Assembly: GCA_031291445.1 (NCBI GenBank)
Contig: JARLJA010000198.1
Coordinates: 1-49,870, forward strand
DNA: 49,870 nucleotides
Direction: 5' to 3'
Origin: Xanthobacteraceae bacterium
Lineage (GTDB): Bacteria; Pseudomonadota; Alphaproteobacteria; Rhizobiales; Xanthobacteraceae
Made by a program: the position numbers and the translations under genes. The notes beneath the pieces are model-generated. The model was not told the DNA's origin. It saw only the letters and a program-made list of their open reading frames with translations, and searched no databases. Of the stretch, positions 8,756 through 17,279 are shown one piece after another; the first letter of the stretch is position 1; each line of letters starts with the position of its first letter.

Positions 8756-9388
8756 CTACCGCAGCGCGAGCCCCGTCGCCGCCTCGAGCTCGGCGATCGC
8801 CTGGGCGCCGCTCGTCACCTTGATGGTGGTCATGCCCATCTCGCGCGCCGGCTTGAGGTTGACGCCGAGGTCGTCGAGATAGACGCAGTGGCGCGGATCG
8901 ACGCCGAGCGTCTCCACCATCATCCGGTAGATCCGCGGGTCGGGCTTGCGCAGACCGATCTTGGCGGACTCGATGACATGGTCGAACAGCACCATCACCT
9001 CGGCGACGTAGAGCGTGCGGCCGGAGTGGCTGCCGATGGCGTTGGCGGGAAGGTTGTTGGTGATGCAGCCGGTGCGAAAGTTCGCCTTGATGCGCTTCAG
9101 CGCCTCGACCATCTCCGGCCGCAGGTCGCCGGCCAGCAGCGGCAGGATCTCGCGGCCGCGCACCTCGGCGCCCAGCGCGCGCGATTCCGCGGCGAACAGC
9201 TCGTCGAAGGTGTCGATGTCGACCTCGGCGCGCTCGAACTTCGCCCAGGCGTTCTCCAGGTGATTGGCGGCGTTGGTGTTGCGGATGATGTCGACCGGCA
9301 GCCCGCGCTCCCGCTCGAACCGCGCGAACGCCTCGAACGGCGACGAGGTCATCACGCCGCCGAAATCCCAGATCACCGCCTCGACCAT
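8756..9388 (-). CDS. HAD-family hydrolase (epoxide-hydrolase N-terminal-like phosphatase)
   Basis: A 210-residue cytosolic HAD hydrolase, subfamily IA. The start at 9388 is set by a GGAGAGG ribosome site nine bases upstream; the longer open frame to 9802 is the antisense of the next gene. Motif I is DFGGV with nucleophile Asp8; the usual second Asp two residues on is Gly, as in the N-terminal domain of soluble epoxide hydrolases. Motif II is TNN, motif III the Lys in KIGLRKPDP, and motif IV DD in YLDDLGVNL. The C-terminal part (EMGMTTIKV) matches the typical Rossmann end. Probable substrate is a small phosphate ester. It is divergent from the alpha/beta hydrolase across a 235-base gap with no clear site. 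Confidence 0.8.
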   Translation of the reverse strand: MVEAVIWDFGGVMTSSPFEAFARFERERGLPVDIIRNTNAANHLENAWAKFERAEVDIDTFDELFAAESRALGAEVRGREILPLLAGDLRPEMVEALKRIKANFRTGCITNNLPANAIGSHSGRTLYVAEVMVLFDHVIESAKIGLRKPDPRIYRMMVETLGVDPRHCVYLDDLGVNLKPAREMGMTTIKVTSGAQAIAELEAATGLALR

Positions 9389-9623
9389 TGCACGCCTCTC
9401 CACCGCATCGCAGGCGCGGACGCTAGCACCGCGCTGCCGCCGCGGCCAGCGGCGCGGGCGTCCCGGCGGCGCTTTCAAACAGATGTTTGAACCGACCGGG
9501 CGGTTGCGGCGGGCGGTGCCGGATCCGCGCGTTCCGCCGCACGCTTCGGCCGCGATCGAAACATCGGCGCGGCACCTCGTGGGAGACTCCGGCGTTGTCA
9601 CGGGACACTTCAAGGAGCCCGCC

Positions 9624-10619
9624 ATGCCCGCGCCGTCCTCACGAATCCCGCTGCCTCCCGCCCCCGCCATCGCGCGCGCCGACCTCCTGCCCGGCGCGCC
9701 CCAGGGCGACGGCACGCCCTGGCAGCCGGCGCTGCTGGTGCGCGAGCAGACCGCGACGCCGGCCGACCGCGCCCGGCCGGTGCTGTTCGTCCACGGCGCC
9801 ACCTTTCCCTCCGACTGCGCGCTGATGTACCGCTTCGGCGGCGTGTCGTGGGCCGATGCGCTGAACCGCGCGGGCTTCGCCGCCTTCGCCTTCGACTTCG
9901 CCGGGTTCGGCGGCTCGGAGCGCTATCCCGCCATGGGCCCGCGGACGCCGCCGGCCGGCACCCCGCTTGGCCGCGCCGACCACGCCGCGGGCCAGATCGC
10001 GCGCGTGGTCGACGCCGTACTGGCGCGCACCGGCGCCGGGAGGCTCTCCATCATCGCCCATTCCTGGGGCTCGATCGCAGCCGGACTGTTCGCGACCCGG
10101 CATCCCAGGCTGGTCGATCGCCTGGTGTTCTTCGGCCCGATCATGCGGCGCAGCCAGCTCACGACCGAACCGGCGCTCGGGCCGTGGCGCCTCGTCAGCG
10201 TCGACGAGCAGCTTCGTCGCTTCACCGAAGACGTGCCCCTCGGCGCCGCGCCGGTGCTCGAGAGGGACGACGTTCCGGCGTGGGCGCAGCGCTATCTCGA
10301 TTCCGACCCGACCAGCCGGAGCCGCACGCCGCCGTCGGTCAAGACGCCGAACGGGCCGGTCGCCGACATCGCCGCTGCCTGGGCCGGCCGCCTCGCCTAT
10401 GATCCGGCGCGGATACAAGCCCCTGTCGCGGTGATCCGCGGCGCCTGGGACTCGCTGTGCACCGATGCCGACGCGGCGTGGCTGCACGCCGCGCTGTCGT
10501 CGACCACGATGCGCGACGTCACGGTGCCGCGCGGCACCCATCTGATGCATCTCGAACGCGGCCGCCACGCGCTCTATGATGCGGCCAACGCTTTTCTCAG
10601 CGAAGGGAGAACGCCATGA
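9624..10619 (+). CDS. Alpha/beta-fold hydrolase
   Basis: A 331-residue hydrolase. The start at ATG 9624 follows AAGGAG; the open frame continues upstream but overlaps the HAD gene. The catalytic triad is visible: the nucleophile elbow AHSWG (Ser147), an Asp in RGAWDSLC and a His in GTHLMHLE. The oxyanion motif is HGATFP near residue 58. No signal peptide. The last four bases overlap the start of the next gene (ATGA), implying translational coupling with the monooxygenase-fold protein. Esterase, lactonase or haloalkane-type activity are all possible; the sequence alone does not separate them. Confidence 0.8.
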   Translation: MPAPSSRIPLPPAPAIARADLLPGAPQGDGTPWQPALLVREQTATPADRARPVLFVHGATFPSDCALMYRFGGVSWADALNRAGFAAFAFDFAGFGGSERYPAMGPRTPPAGTPLGRADHAAGQIARVVDAVLARTGAGRLSIIAHSWGSIAAGLFATRHPRLVDRLVFFGPIMRRSQLTTEPALGPWRLVSVDEQLRRFTEDVPLGAAPVLERDDVPAWAQRYLDSDPTSRSRTPPSVKTPNGPVADIAAAWAGRLAYDPARIQAPVAVIRGAWDSLCTDADAAWLHAALSSTTMRDVTVPRGTHLMHLERGRHALYDAANAFLSEGRTP

Positions 10620-10975
10620 TTGCCGTCATCTTCGAGGTCTGGCCGGCCGACGATCGCAAGCAAGACTATCTCGACGCCGCGGCGCGGCTGCGCGACACGC
10701 TGCAGGCGATCGACGGCTTCATCTCGGTCGAGCGGTTCCAGAGCCTCACCGAACCCGGCAAGTTGCTGTCGCTGTCAATCTGGCGCGACGAGGACGCAGT
10801 CGCGGCGTGGCGCAACCAGCCGAAGCACCGCGCCACCCAGGCCGCCGGCCGCGGCGGCATCTTCCGCGACTACCGGCTGCGGATCGCCGGCGTGGTGCGC
10901 GACTACGGCATGCACGCGCGCCGTGACCAGGCGCCGGACGACAGCCGGCGGGTCCATGGCGGCGCGGTGGGGTGA
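10616..10975 (+). CDS. Antibiotic-biosynthesis-monooxygenase (ABM)-like domain protein
   Basis: A 119-residue protein with a dimeric ferredoxin-like ABM fold: MIAVIFEVWP opens the first strand, DGFISVERFQS the second, LLSLSIWRDEDAV the third, then the helix around WRNQPKHRATQ. Members are cofactor-free monooxygenases, or stress or quinol-linked proteins. The start overlaps the stop of the alpha/beta hydrolase by four bases and has GAAGGGAG upstream. The two genes therefore probably form one operon working on the same small molecule, which is unknown. Confidence 0.75.
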   Translation: MIAVIFEVWPADDRKQDYLDAAARLRDTLQAIDGFISVERFQSLTEPGKLLSLSIWRDEDAVAAWRNQPKHRATQAAGRGGIFRDYRLRIAGVVRDYGMHARRDQAPDDSRRVHGGAVG

Positions 10976-11019
10976 ATGCTCGCCACGCGTGATGGGGCAA
11001 GAGATCTCGGCATATTCCG

Positions 11020-11180
11020 CGTCACCCGCGGGCTTGATCCGCGCAAGTCGGGCCTGCCCGACTTGCGGCACTTAAAACGGACGCAGCTCGGCGAGCGCCG
11101 AGCTGCTAAGGGTCCACGCTTTGCATCTGCGTCGATAAGAAAGAAAGCGTGGATTGCCGGGTCAAGCCCGGCAATGACGA
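11020..11180. repeat. Intergenic palindromic repeat, type 1 (copy 2), with internal insert
   Basis: Left arm GTCACCCGCGGGCTTGATCC and right arm GCCGGGTCAAGCCCGGCAAT. Between the left arm and the usual GGTCCACGC lies an extra stretch of about 66 bases (11045-11110) that itself holds two small hairpins (CAAGTCGGGC/GCCCGACTTG and CAGCTCGGCG/CGCCGAGCTG). Confidence 0.75.
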
Positions 11181-11352
11181 TGTGGAGTGGGGCCGCCGCC
11201 AGCCATATTCTCTGCATCCCCCCCTCACCCGAACGCCAGCGTGTGCGCCACGTCCGGCGGCACGCGGCCGTCGAGCACCTCGCGGTAGGTGGCCCTGCGA
11301 CGGCGCATCAGCCGTCGAACGTTCTTGAGCAAAGGCCAGGACCGCGCCTAGA

Positions 11353-11367
11353 ATTCATCAAATGAAT
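11353..11367. promoter_or_regulatory. Possible LysR autoregulatory operator
   Basis: ATTCAT-CAA-ATGAAT is a perfect inverted repeat of the T-N11-A class 24 bases before the start of the LysR gene. LysR regulators commonly bind such sites near their own promoter. Only one half-palindrome pair is seen, so this is tentative. Confidence 0.35.
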
Positions 11368-11390
11368 TGATTGAATGCTCCGGCATCAGC

Positions 11391-12299
11391 ATGGTGCATG
11401 TGTCGCGGATCGACCTCAACCTGTTCGTGGTGTTCGACGCCATCTTCAGCGAAGGCGGCGTGACCGCGGCGGCCGCCCGGCTCAACCTGACGCAGCCGGC
11501 GGTGAGCCACGCGCTGGCGCGGCTGCGGCTCGCCTTCGGCGATCCGCTGTTCGTGCGCCAGGGCCGCACGCTGGTGCCGACGCCGCGGGCGCGGCGGGCC
11601 ATCGGCGAGGTCCGCGCCGCGATCCGCGGGCTGAGCGCCACGCTTGCCGACGCCGGCGGCTTCAGGCCGGCGGACGCGCGGCAGACCTTCACCGTCGGCA
11701 TGCGCGACATCACCGAGACCACGCTGATGCCGGACCTGATGGCGCGGCTGGCGCGCGCCGCGCCGCAGGTCGCGCTCAGCGTGGTCCGGGCCGGCCGCCG
11801 TTCGCTGGAAGCCGAGCTCGCCGCCGGCACGGTCGACGCGGCGATCGACGTGCTGCTGCCGCTCGGGGGGGCGGTGAAGCGGCAGAAGCTCATGAGCGAG
11901 CCGCTCGCCGTGCTGGCGCGCCGCGACCATCCCCGCATCCGGCGGCGGCTGACGCTGGCGCGCTATCTCGCCGAGGACCATGTGGTGGTGAGCGCGCGGC
12001 GGCGCGGCGAGGCCGCGGTGGATCTCGAGCTCGCCCGCGCCGGCCATCAGCGCTGGGTGAAGCTGCGCTGCCAGCACTATTTCGCCGCGGCGCGGGCGGT
12101 CGCCCGCACCGACCTCGTGTGCACCGTCACCGCTGAGATGGCGAGGCTCCTGGCCCGCGCGCAGCCGCTGCAGGTGCTGCGGTTTCCGCTGCCGACCCGG
12201 GAGTTCGACGCGTTCCTGTACTGGCACGACAACCTCGACGCCGACCCGGCCAACCGGTGGCTGCGCGAGCTGCTGGTCGCGGCGGCGCGGACGGGGTGA
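11391..12299 (+). CDS. LysR-family transcriptional regulator
   Basis: A 302-residue regulator starting at ATG 11391; an upstream TTG at 11367 is possible but would overlap the palindrome. Residues 5-65 form the winged helix-turn-helix (LNLFVVFDAIF, then GVTAAAARLNLTQPAVSHAL, then FGDPLFVRQGR). The rest is the two-lobed effector domain, similar to NodD/SyrM-like members with the conserved RDITETTLMP segment. No neighbour reads divergently, since the genes to the left and right are on the same strand, so its target is not obvious. The palindrome at 11353 may be its own site. Confidence 0.85.
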   Translation: MVHVSRIDLNLFVVFDAIFSEGGVTAAAARLNLTQPAVSHALARLRLAFGDPLFVRQGRTLVPTPRARRAIGEVRAAIRGLSATLADAGGFRPADARQTFTVGMRDITETTLMPDLMARLARAAPQVALSVVRAGRRSLEAELAAGTVDAAIDVLLPLGGAVKRQKLMSEPLAVLARRDHPRIRRRLTLARYLAEDHVVVSARRRGEAAVDLELARAGHQRWVKLRCQHYFAAARAVARTDLVCTVTAEMARLLARAQPLQVLRFPLPTREFDAFLYWHDNLDADPANRWLRELLVAAARTG

Positions 12300-12499
12300 G
12301 CCGACCCGCCACCCCCGGGCGATCGGTAACCTGCTGCCACTTCGGCGGAATCGCTAACCACGATCGCACGCCGCGCCCGGTCCCGGCCGTCCAGGCAAGG
12401 CTTCGTTAGCGGGCGACGCCTAAGGTTTGAGGCGAATTCCATGATGCACTGCGGCAGGAAACATGCTGCCATGCAGAAAACGGGGTTGCCGTTGGCATC

Positions 12500-12508
12500 T
12501 GGTATACA
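12500..12508. promoter_or_regulatory. Half-site of the TGGTATA palindrome (site A)
   Basis: TGGTATACA lies 79 bases before the 45-residue gene at 12587. It matches one arm of the palindromes at 12958-12974 and 17280-17296; the second arm is not recognisable here. Confidence 0.35.
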
Positions 12509-12586
12509 TTAATCAGGGTCATCGGCTGGGGTCGGAACGCACCGTCTGATGTTTCGCGCCGCGCCGACAGCTTTACAGGATCCGCC

Positions 12587-12724
12587 ATGTCGCACACTGC
12601 CGCCTTCGCCCGCCTGCCGTCCCAGAGCCTGTTCGGCCGGTTCTTCAACCGGGTCGCCGGCTTCCTCGACCGCGTCGCGCTGATCGCGGCCCGCAACGGC
12701 GACGTCGCCTATCCCGGGCTCTGA
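12587..12724 (+). CDS. Small protein of 45 residues
   Basis: A short gene of 45 codons with AGGAT eight bases before ATG 12587 and a terminator 140 bases downstream. The product has a short basic amphipathic middle (SLFGRFFNRVAGFLDRVAL) and ends IAARNGDVAYPGL. Small proteins of this form with an RNGDxxxxG end are common, in my recollection, in Bradyrhizobium relatives and have no assigned function. The TGGTATACA half-site upstream links it to the oxalate transporter and CBS genes. Judged a real gene on ribosome site, codon bias and terminator. Confidence 0.6.
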   Translation: MSHTAAFARLPSQSLFGRFFNRVAGFLDRVALIAARNGDVAYPGL

Positions 12725-12860
12725 AGCACCGCGCCGGGCCGGCCGCGCGGCCTGATTTGGCGCAAAGTTTCAACTGGTTCTGCCGCCGTCGGCGGGCTTC
12801 GGCACGGTTTCGCCAAAGCCACCGTCGGCCTCCTCCCGGTCCATTCTGGACCACTGCCTT

Positions 12861-12894
12861 GGGCTCCGCCGGTTGCGGGGCCCTTTTCTTTTTG
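12861..12894 (+). terminator. Rho-independent terminator after the 45-residue gene
   Basis: GGGCTCCGC, loop CGGTT, GCGGGGCCC (one G-U pair), followed by TTTTCTTTTT. Confidence 0.75.
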
Positions 12895-12957
12895 TCCGCG
12901 GCCTTGGGAGCGCGGCAGCCGGCCGCGGCGCCGCGGCCGCAATCTCCCCTTGCAATC

Positions 12958-12974
12958 TGGCATATGACATACCA
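12958..12974. promoter_or_regulatory. 17-base palindrome before oxlT (site B)
   Basis: TGGCATATGACATACCA, 56 bases before the transporter start. It shares the pattern TGGyATA-N3-yATACCA and the next bases GACTTG(A/C)TTTCGG with site C before the CBS gene. The form fits an FCD/FadR-subfamily GntR regulator site, a class often tied to small organic acids. The regulator is not in the window. Confidence 0.55.
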
Positions 12975-13030
12975 GACTTGATTTCGGCAGCGCTCGCTCT
13001 CGAAGCCCAAAAGGCGCGCCAGGAGGATTC

Positions 13031-14350
13031 ATGAGCGCCGAACCGCTTTCTCCCGCGCCCGCCGAGGCCGGCACTGGCCGCTGGCTCCAGCTCGTCATGG
13101 GCATCGTCTGCATGGCGATGATCGCCAACCTGCAATACGGCTGGACCCTGTTTGTCGATCCGATCAATTCCGAGAACGGCTGGGGTCGGCCGGCGGTGCA
13201 GTTCGCCTTCACCATCTTCGTGGTCACGGAAACCTGGCTGGTGCCGGTCGAGGCCTGGTTCGTCGACCGCTACGGGCCGCGCGTCGTCATCATGTTCGGC
13301 GGCGTCATGATCGCGCTCGCCTGGGTGATCAACGCCTATGCCGCGTCGCTGGCGATGCTCTATGTCGCCGCGGTGATCGCCGGCATCGGCGCCGGCTCGG
13401 TCTACGGCACCTGCGTCGGCAACGCGCTGAAGTGGTTTCCCGATCGCCGCGGGCTTGCCGCCGGCGCCACCGCCGCGGGCTTCGGCGCCGGCGCGGCGCT
13501 CACCGTGGTGCCGATCGCGACCATGATCGCCACCAGCGGCTACCACAAGGCGTTCCTGGTCTTCGGCCTCGGCCAGGGCGTCGTGGTGTTCCTGCTGGCC
13601 CAGTTCCTGCGACCGCCGGCACGACCGATGCCGATGCGGCGCAAGCAGCTCAACCTGCCGCAGACCAAGATCGACTTCGCACCGTCGCAGGTGCTGCGCC
13701 AGCCGGTGTTCTGGGTGCTCTACGCGGTGTTCGTGATGGTCGCGTCCGGCGGCCTGATGACCGCGGCGCAGATCGCGCCGATGGCCAACGACTTCAAGAT
13801 CGCCGCCGTGCCGGTGAGCCTGATCGGCTTCCAGATGGCGGCGCTGACCTTCGCGATCTCGCTCGACCGCATCTTCGACGGCTTCGGCCGGCCGTTCTTC
13901 GGCTGGGTGTCCGACAACATCGGCCGCGAGAACACCATGGTGATCGCGTTCTCGACCGCGGCGGCGATGCTGCTGACGCTGGCCAATTACGGCCACAGCC
14001 CGATGGTGTTCGTGCTGGCGACCGCGGTCTATTTCGCGGTGTTCGGCGAGATCTACAGCCTGTTCCCGGCGACCTGCGGCGACACCTTCGGCGCCAAATT
14101 CGCCGCCACCAACGCCGGCATGCTCTACACCGCCAAGGGCACCGCCTCGCTGCTGGTGCCGCTCGCCAGCGTGCTGGCGGCGACCTCCGGCTGGCACGCG
14201 GTGTTCTTCGTCGCGGTGGCGCTGAACGCCATCGCCGCGCTGCTGGCGCTGCTGGTGGTCAAGCCGATGCGCCGCGCCTTCATCCTCGGCCACCAGGACG
14301 CGGCATCCGCGCCGCAGGTGCAGGCCTCGAAGACCACCAAGACGGCCTGA
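13031..14350 (+). CDS. oxlT: Oxalate/formate antiporter-like MFS transporter
   Basis: A 439-residue major facilitator protein with about twelve membrane helices. NLQYGWTLFVDPI in helix 1-2, DRYGPRVVIM in the first cytoplasmic loop, GAGSVYGTCVGNALKWFPDRRG after helix 4 (written in part) and the long central basic loop with QTKIDF are typical of the OxlT oxalate:formate exchanger branch. OxlT imports oxalate and exports formate, coupling oxalate decarboxylation to energy gain. AGGAGG precedes the ATG by four bases. It is a single-gene unit between a palindromic operator and a terminator. The oxalyl-CoA genes (oxc, frc) are not in the window, so the oxalate role rests on family similarity. Confidence 0.8.
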   Translation: MSAEPLSPAPAEAGTGRWLQLVMGIVCMAMIANLQYGWTLFVDPINSENGWGRPAVQFAFTIFVVTETWLVPVEAWFVDRYGPRVVIMFGGVMIALAWVINAYAASLAMLYVAAVIAGIGAGSVYGTCVGNALKWFPDRRGLAAGATAAGFGAGAALTVVPIATMIATSGYHKAFLVFGLGQGVVVFLLAQFLRPPARPMPMRRKQLNLPQTKIDFAPSQVLRQPVFWVLYAVFVMVASGGLMTAAQIAPMANDFKIAAVPVSLIGFQMAALTFAISLDRIFDGFGRPFFGWVSDNIGRENTMVIAFSTAAAMLLTLANYGHSPMVFVLATAVYFAVFGEIYSLFPATCGDTFGAKFAATNAGMLYTAKGTASLLVPLASVLAATSGWHAVFFVAVALNAIAALLALLVVKPMRRAFILGHQDAASAPQVQASKTTKTA

Positions 14351-14377
14351 TCGCCCCGGCTCGACAACTCCCCCCTG

Positions 14378-14409
14378 CCGCCGCGCGTCCCCCGACGCGC
14401 GGCGGTTTT
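14378..14409 (+). terminator. Rho-independent terminator after oxlT
   Basis: CCGCCGCGCGTC, loop of four C, GACGCGCGGCGG, then TTTTGTT. Confidence 0.85.
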
Positions 14410-14424
14410 GTTGCGGCAACTTAG

Positions 14425-14535
14425 AGCCTGGACTCAAGTGAGATGTAGCTTGTTGAAATGACCCGTTGCCGTTTCTCTAAGCGAAAAGACCAATCGATTC
14501 AGTTTCAATGGGTTAGCTCCACTTGAGTACAAGCC
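14425..14535. repeat. MITE-like inverted-repeat element
   Basis: The ends AGCCTGGACTCAAGTG and CACTTGAGTACAAGCCC are inverted copies (ACTCAAGTG perfect), with further weaker similarity inward (TGTTGAAAT against ATTGAAAC). The element is about 111 bases, holds no gene, and lies directly before the lower-GC three-gene block. Confidence 0.5.
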
Positions 14536-14583
14536 CTATAGACAAACGGCGAGCAAAAATAATAACGCTAATTCTTTCGGAGA

Positions 14584-15666
14584 TCACCGCAGCTGGATCG
14601 CATTACCAAAAAGGGTAGTATGCCAAATTGATCCGGGAGAGCTTAACTTCTTCCGAAATTGCACGTGCCCCATCTTAATCTCTGACGACCGCAGCTTGAT
14701 GTTGCCCTCCTGTAGGCTTCGCTCAACCGACCGATCGAGTCTTCGCGGGGCGACCGATGTCATGCGAGCCGTCGAATATGCTTGAGTAGAGTATTGCATT
14801 ATACGGCGGATGTCCTCGTCGGTCGGGAGTTTACGTGAACCACGGTTATAAGGCGTCAAAACCGAAGCAGGTTGCGCCACCAATAGCTCGGACCATTGCC
14901 TATCGAGATGGGCGTTTTCCGAGCCGTGATGCGGGATTTTGAACAGAGTTGCCTTTGGTCCGCGTAAACATTGACACGCATCAAGTATCTCAGTCCATCC
15001 CGCATGCGGATGTTCTTGAAGATCTGCACCAAGGATCACCGCATCGCTTTCAAACACCAGACGAACTGCAAGCGATACCAAATTGGGGTGCAGAGCGCCA
15101 ACTCGAATGCGAGATTGCCTAAGCTCAGGAATCAGGGATGCGACGTGTTTCAGAAACTGTTGGATCCTCGACTGCACAGGAGATAAAGCGAAGATCTGGA
15201 GAGTGGCAGTATCGTCTGCGTATATGATCGTGTCTTGGTGGGCAAATCGGGGTTTAGATCCCCTTTCGCCCAATATTTCGAATACTTGAGCAAGCTCCGA
15301 CGTAGGAGCTCCTAGCATAGAGATATCGGCCTCAGAATAGGCTGAAGCGAAACGAAGGAAGTCCTCGTGCCCAAAAGCTGTAGGACACCAGAATTGAGCT
15401 TTTGAGGCCCAAGCAACCAATTGCGGTAGTCCGCGAATGTGATCTTGGTGCCAGTGCGTTGCTATCGTGAATTGAACCTGTTCTGGCTGAACGCCGATGG
15501 CTCTCAGGTAGCTCAGAGACGCGCAGTTGCCGTCCTGATCAACGCATGAATCGAAAGTTACCCATCGGCCTGAACCAAAGTGTACGACGATCGCCTCACC
15601 GAAGCCCGGCCCTATGACCGATACTTCGATCTGATCATTCAGAGGTGGCGACGTTTTTTCCCACAC
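14584..15666 (-). CDS. MBL-fold metallohydrolase (ComEC-type beta-lactamase fold)
   Basis: A 360-residue protein with the metallo-beta-lactamase signature H71-W-H-Q-D-H76 (THWHQDH), a later VILGADLQEH and KIPHHGSENAH, which supply the remaining metal ligands. This arrangement matches the MBL domain of ComEC and stand-alone relatives often found in mobile and defence-like operons; the reaction may be hydrolysis of a phosphodiester. The start is set at GTG 15666, eight bases after GGAAGAG, which overlaps the previous gene by 32 bases. Base composition is clearly less GC-rich than the flanks, which suggests horizontal transfer. It is the last gene of a three-gene operon. Confidence 0.75.
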   Translation of the reverse strand: MWEKTSPPLNDQIEVSVIGPGFGEAIVVHFGSGRWVTFDSCVDQDGNCASLSYLRAIGVQPEQVQFTIATHWHQDHIRGLPQLVAWASKAQFWCPTAFGHEDFLRFASAYSEADISMLGAPTSELAQVFEILGERGSKPRFAHQDTIIYADDTATLQIFALSPVQSRIQQFLKHVASLIPELRQSRIRVGALHPNLVSLAVRLVFESDAVILGADLQEHPHAGWTEILDACQCLRGPKATLFKIPHHGSENAHLDRQWSELLVAQPASVLTPYNRGSRKLPTDEDIRRIMQYSTQAYSTARMTSVAPRRLDRSVERSLQEGNIKLRSSEIKMGHVQFRKKLSSPGSIWHTTLFGNAIQLR

Positions 15667-16171
15667 CGAAGCTTCTCTTCCACCGCTCGGCTCTCTTGTC
15701 TGCCGACGCAAGCATTGTGCGGGTCCAAGCGGGAAGTCGACGGAAGTAAAGCCTCGTCGATCGCTCGCTCTGGCCGACAGCGTTCGTCACTCTATACACC
15801 GTAAGGTAGAAGATAGCGCCGGGCTGGACAAGTCGACGATCGTCAGCCTGAACCTCTGTTAGCGGAATCTCAGCATATTCAGTGTCCATTTTCGAGGAGC
15901 TTCGCCGATCCAGCAGTCGAGCTGTGAACTCTTCGGTGCGGACTTCATCGACCACTCCCTCCCAGTCCATCAGAACATGAAGCTTCTCGGAGAAACGCGC
16001 TCCCTCTTGCGGCTCTAAGATCTGAAACTCTCTATTTTCGACTTCCCGAGCAATGCGCCCGGCAATACGAGCGTCTGCAGGGGCGCGGAGGATTGGCTTT
16101 GCCCAAGTTGCCAACCGGCTCGAACTGTCGGTCTGTTCGACTAGCGTGGTGATTGCGGCCTGCGCGCTCAT
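15635..16171 (-). CDS. Hypothetical protein, second gene of MBL operon
   Basis: A 178-residue protein not recognised. The start at ATG 16171 overlaps the stop of the upstream gene as ATGA. It has an N-terminal helical part (SAQAAITTLVEQTDSSSRLATW in part), a basic stretch with RIAGRIAREVENREF, and a beta-rich second half (GAIFYLTVYRV, RSTRLYFRRLP) ending in a basic tail. No signal peptide or membrane segment. The tight overlaps on both sides indicate that the three genes act together. Confidence 0.65.
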   Translation of the reverse strand: MSAQAAITTLVEQTDSSSRLATWAKPILRAPADARIAGRIAREVENREFQILEPQEGARFSEKLHVLMDWEGVVDEVRTEEFTARLLDRRSSSKMDTEYAEIPLTEVQADDRRLVQPGAIFYLTVYRVTNAVGQSERSTRLYFRRLPAWTRTMLASADKRAERWKRSFGVGKNVATSE

Positions 16172-16881
16172 GCATTTTTCTCTGCAAAATTCTTCATAAT
16201 GCAATTGATTATAAAATTTGAATATTTAAGGGAGGTCTCCCACCCTAGATCCACCACTTCCATCGCCTGCGCACTATCAGTACCTTCGTCGAGTGCATAG
16301 TGGTCGTTGACAAGCATGAACACGCCCGAGTTTGGTATCCGACTAGATGGCTCAAGTCTGACCTGCACCGACCCCTTTCTGCCATCAGGCCGCATGTTTT
16401 GGGTCATGGAGATGGAGGTGAGCCCTCCATGTCCTACGCCTTCAGCCGGCCCCTCTAAGTCCTTGGACCATTCACCCCAGGGTTCTCTAGGCGCAAGTCG
16501 TAAGGCGAACTCTTCCCTTGCTTTAAAACTCCCGCAGTCGAAGTGAACAACAAAATTAATCCCCATAGCACTGATCGGCGTATGGAAAAGAAACTCCCCG
16601 AACGTCTTCAGCACGAAGTCTCTTACGACGTCAAAGTGTATACCCTTGCCTTGGATTGTACATTTGTCAGGTTCAACGACTACGTCGACATGCGCCAAAT
16701 TAATGGTTGAGATATCGGGATGAATGAGTCCGACCCTTGCGTTAAGCGCCTCAGTCTCCCCCACAATGCCGTGCTTGGCCAGCCACCCCGGTTGAATGAT
16801 GGCCGGATTGAACTTGCCGATCAATACCACTTGCACCTGCTGGAAAGCGGGTTCGATCAAAAACATCGCGGGATCGCTCAT
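16168..16881 (-). CDS. Hypothetical protein, first gene of MBL operon
   Basis: A 237-residue protein not recognised with certainty. It is beta-rich with alternating hydrophobic strands (VQVVLIGKFNPAII, INLAHVDVVVEPDKC, AMGINFVVHFDCGSF) and ends in a helix (YSNFIINCIMKNF). The overall layout recalls the sporadically distributed TIGR04255-type proteins, but I could not match key residues, so this is only a suggestion. ATG 16881 is taken as start; a GTG at 16902 is also open and neither has a good ribosome site. Lower GC than surroundings. Confidence 0.6.
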   Translation of the reverse strand: MSDPAMFLIEPAFQQVQVVLIGKFNPAIIQPGWLAKHGIVGETEALNARVGLIHPDISTINLAHVDVVVEPDKCTIQGKGIHFDVVRDFVLKTFGEFLFHTPISAMGINFVVHFDCGSFKAREEFALRLAPREPWGEWSKDLEGPAEGVGHGGLTSISMTQNMRPDGRKGSVQVRLEPSSRIPNSGVFMLVNDHYALDEGTDSAQAMEVVDLGWETSLKYSNFIINCIMKNFAEKNA

Positions 16882-17279
16882 CGTGGCATGGGACACTCTC
16901 ACGCGGTGGACAATAGCGCCAATCGGTGAAAGCTCGGTAACTTCAATCGAAGATAGGCACGATCAGCCAGAGCGATTGCTCGCCTGACTAAGATTAGGCT
17001 ACCCCGGCCCCATACCCAAAAGCTATAGGGCGCGACGAGAGCCTCTGTTCCCTCGGCACCGTTGCGCCCCGGGCGGATTGCGCTGGGGCGCTAATAGTCA
17101 AAAACCAATATCGCCATCAAGACAGTAGAGGCGATGCCAGCAAGATACCGCACCTATGGGGACCTTCCGAGCTACCGCGGCCAGTTGCACGCGCCGCCTC
17201 GCGCCCGACGCCAGAGGAGGACAGGCGCCGGTGGAACCGGCTGAAAATGACCCATCCAAAGGCGCACCGCCTTGACTAT
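16882..17279. other. Intergenic region between the MBL operon and the CBS gene
   Basis: About 400 bases without a convincing gene. It carries the promoter region of the MBL operon (reading left) and of the CBS gene (reading right). Composition rises back to high GC around 17040, marking the right edge of the lower-GC block. No direct repeat or tRNA is seen at the edge. Confidence 0.4.
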
